From: Trichoplax adhaerens
Taxonomy: Eukaryota > Placozoa > Uniplacotomia > Trichoplacea > Trichoplacidae
Direction of reading: 5' to 3'
NCBI RefSeq assembly: GCF_000150275.1
Contig: NW_002060955.1
Location: 1,123,225-1,187,224 of the forward strand
Length of the DNA: 64,000 nt
Position numbers and translations under genes: made by a program. Positions 62,952 to 64,000 of the stretch are shown here, one piece after another. The stretch's first letter is position 1, and each line of letters begins with the position of its first letter. The notes under the pieces were generated by a model. That model saw only the letters and a program-made list of their open reading frames with translations. It did no database searches and was not told the DNA's origin.

Positions 62952-64000
62952 ATGCGGCTGTTTCATTATCTGTTTATCTGCGGATTTTGTAATCTTCTCT
63001 ATCTTGCAAATGGGTCGCAATGCAAAGAAAATATTACAATCCTGTGTTTGATACCTCATTTTTCTACTTCTTCATCAAGTCGATCACTTCTTGGCGCGGT
63101 CACGATGGCAATAGATGACATTAATCAAAACCATGCTATTTTACCGAATCACCAATTGCAAGTTGAATTTCTTGATAGTCTGGTAAAATATTATATTTTT
63201 AATGTCACAGTCCAGTATAATAAGTACAAAACTTAATCTATAACTTTGCTTATCTTCAGTTCGAAAATTGTTAAAATTGTAACAATCTATAACTGTCAAG
63301 CTCTTTTAAACATCATAAATCTCTAGAATCAGACTCATTTAGCACATTAATTTATATTGATTTTTACAACTAGTGTTATAAGCATTATTAAATCTATTTT
63401 CGAGTTTTAGCATATGGTGTATATTTGAAACATTGTATTGATAATTTTCTTCATTTTCCGACTAAAGCATAACCACAGGTACTTTTCTAATTCAGATGAA
63501 CGGTCCAATAGCAGCAAAAGAAATTATTGAATCTATTTCACGTCCTCCAACTAAGGTTGCCGTTATTGGTCCATTATTATCTACGGCTACCGAATATGCT
63601 GCATCCATGACCAAATTTTGGAATTTAGTTCAGGTTAATCGAGATCACATGTATTCGATATATCATTTTAGTGGCAATATCATAATGTTTTATTATAAAC
63701 AAAAACTGATAGTAGTAGTTTAAAATTATGTAAATTTTACCATTTTCTATGGAATCATATTCTTATGCATAAATTTTGCTTATGCTATCTGTATTCTTTG
63801 TATCGTATGTACAGCTAGGATATGCAGCTACGACTATTGCTTTGGATGACAAAACTACCTATCCATACTATTTTAGAACTGCTGTCACAGAAAAAAGTTA
63901 TACAGCTGCCAGACTAGCGTTTTTTAAGCACTTTAATTGGAAGACCGTAGGAATTATTCATAGTTCTTCAGGTGCTCACCCGAAGGTATGAAAATTAACA
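62952..64000 (+). CDS. GABA-B-like class C GPCR, copy D, exons 1-3 (cut by window end)
   Basis: Exons 62952-63182, 63496-63633 and 63815-63985, with intron phases 0 as in the other copies. The window ends 15 bp into intron 3, so the rest of the ectodomain and the 7TM core are outside. Signal peptide near residues 1-22 (MRLFHYLFICGFCNLLYLANG), then ENITILCLIPHFS, DDINQNHAILPNHQLQVEF, PTKVAVIGPLLSTATEYAA, FWNLVQLGYAATT, YPYYFRTAVTEKSYTAARLA. By eye it is closest to copy C (shared ALDDxxxYPYYFRTAVTEKS). Intron 1 is only 313 bp, the shortest of the four. Both exon 2 and exon 3 are open and in frame, so nothing suggests a pseudogene in the visible part. Confidence 0.9.

Noticed and set aside
1-64000. 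CRISPR arrays, tRNA or rRNA genes, bacterial operons
   Set aside because: No regularly spaced repeats, cloverleaf with conserved T-arm, or rRNA segment could be recognised; the split genes show this is nuclear eukaryotic DNA.

Overview
This window is eukaryotic nuclear DNA from an animal. It is AT-rich, its genes are split by GT-AG introns, it has one assembly gap (50 N, 17899-17948), and it carries a U1 snRNP zinc-finger gene plus a cluster of class C GPCR genes. The composition and a local family of GABA-B-receptor-like genes suggest an early-branching metazoan such as a sponge or placozoan. That taxonomic reading is inference; no single sequence here proves it.

Layout. 1-425: two diverged ~240 bp direct repeats rich in TGTAC palindromes, each holding a perfect TGACGTCA box. 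703-1609 (+): a four-exon gene for U1 snRNP protein C. 1610-6186: intergenic, with one unexplained 126-codon minus-strand ORF. 6187-16876 (copy A), 26741-39198 (copy B) and 48587-about 58395 (copy C): three complete, co-directional GABA-B-type receptor genes. 62952 to the window edge: the first three exons of copy D. Between B and C (about 41358-44022, minus strand) lies a decayed, inverted copy with stops, frameshifts, no recognisable exon 12 and an exon 13/14 fusion.

The receptor genes are each built from 15 exons with the same intron phases. Exons 1-7 are all phase 0 and encode signal peptide plus most of the Venus-flytrap domain. Exons 8-9 finish it. Exons 10-13 encode seven transmembrane helices, and exons 14-15 a short coiled-coil tail. 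Deduced proteins are about 770 (A), 776 (B) and 772 (C) residues. They keep GABA-B hallmarks such as the SSPNLN motif (ASPNLN in C), the WxxGKPPQDR linker, the LNDSR loop and the ECL cysteines. They resemble the GABBR2 type more than GABBR1 and lack the acidic residue that binds the GABA amine in GABBR1, so their ligand is probably not GABA or is unknown.

Mobile DNA: solo LTRs with 5-bp target duplications sit in intron 1 of A, intron 5 of A and intron 1 of B. A head-to-head pair of the same 630-bp LTR family lies between A and B, and its flanks imply that the spacer has been inverted by recombination. Two further LTR-like promoter units lie in and beside the decayed inverted copy. A CAG[A/G]TGTT element occurs 120-200 bp upstream of the ATG of all four receptor genes and is a candidate shared promoter element.
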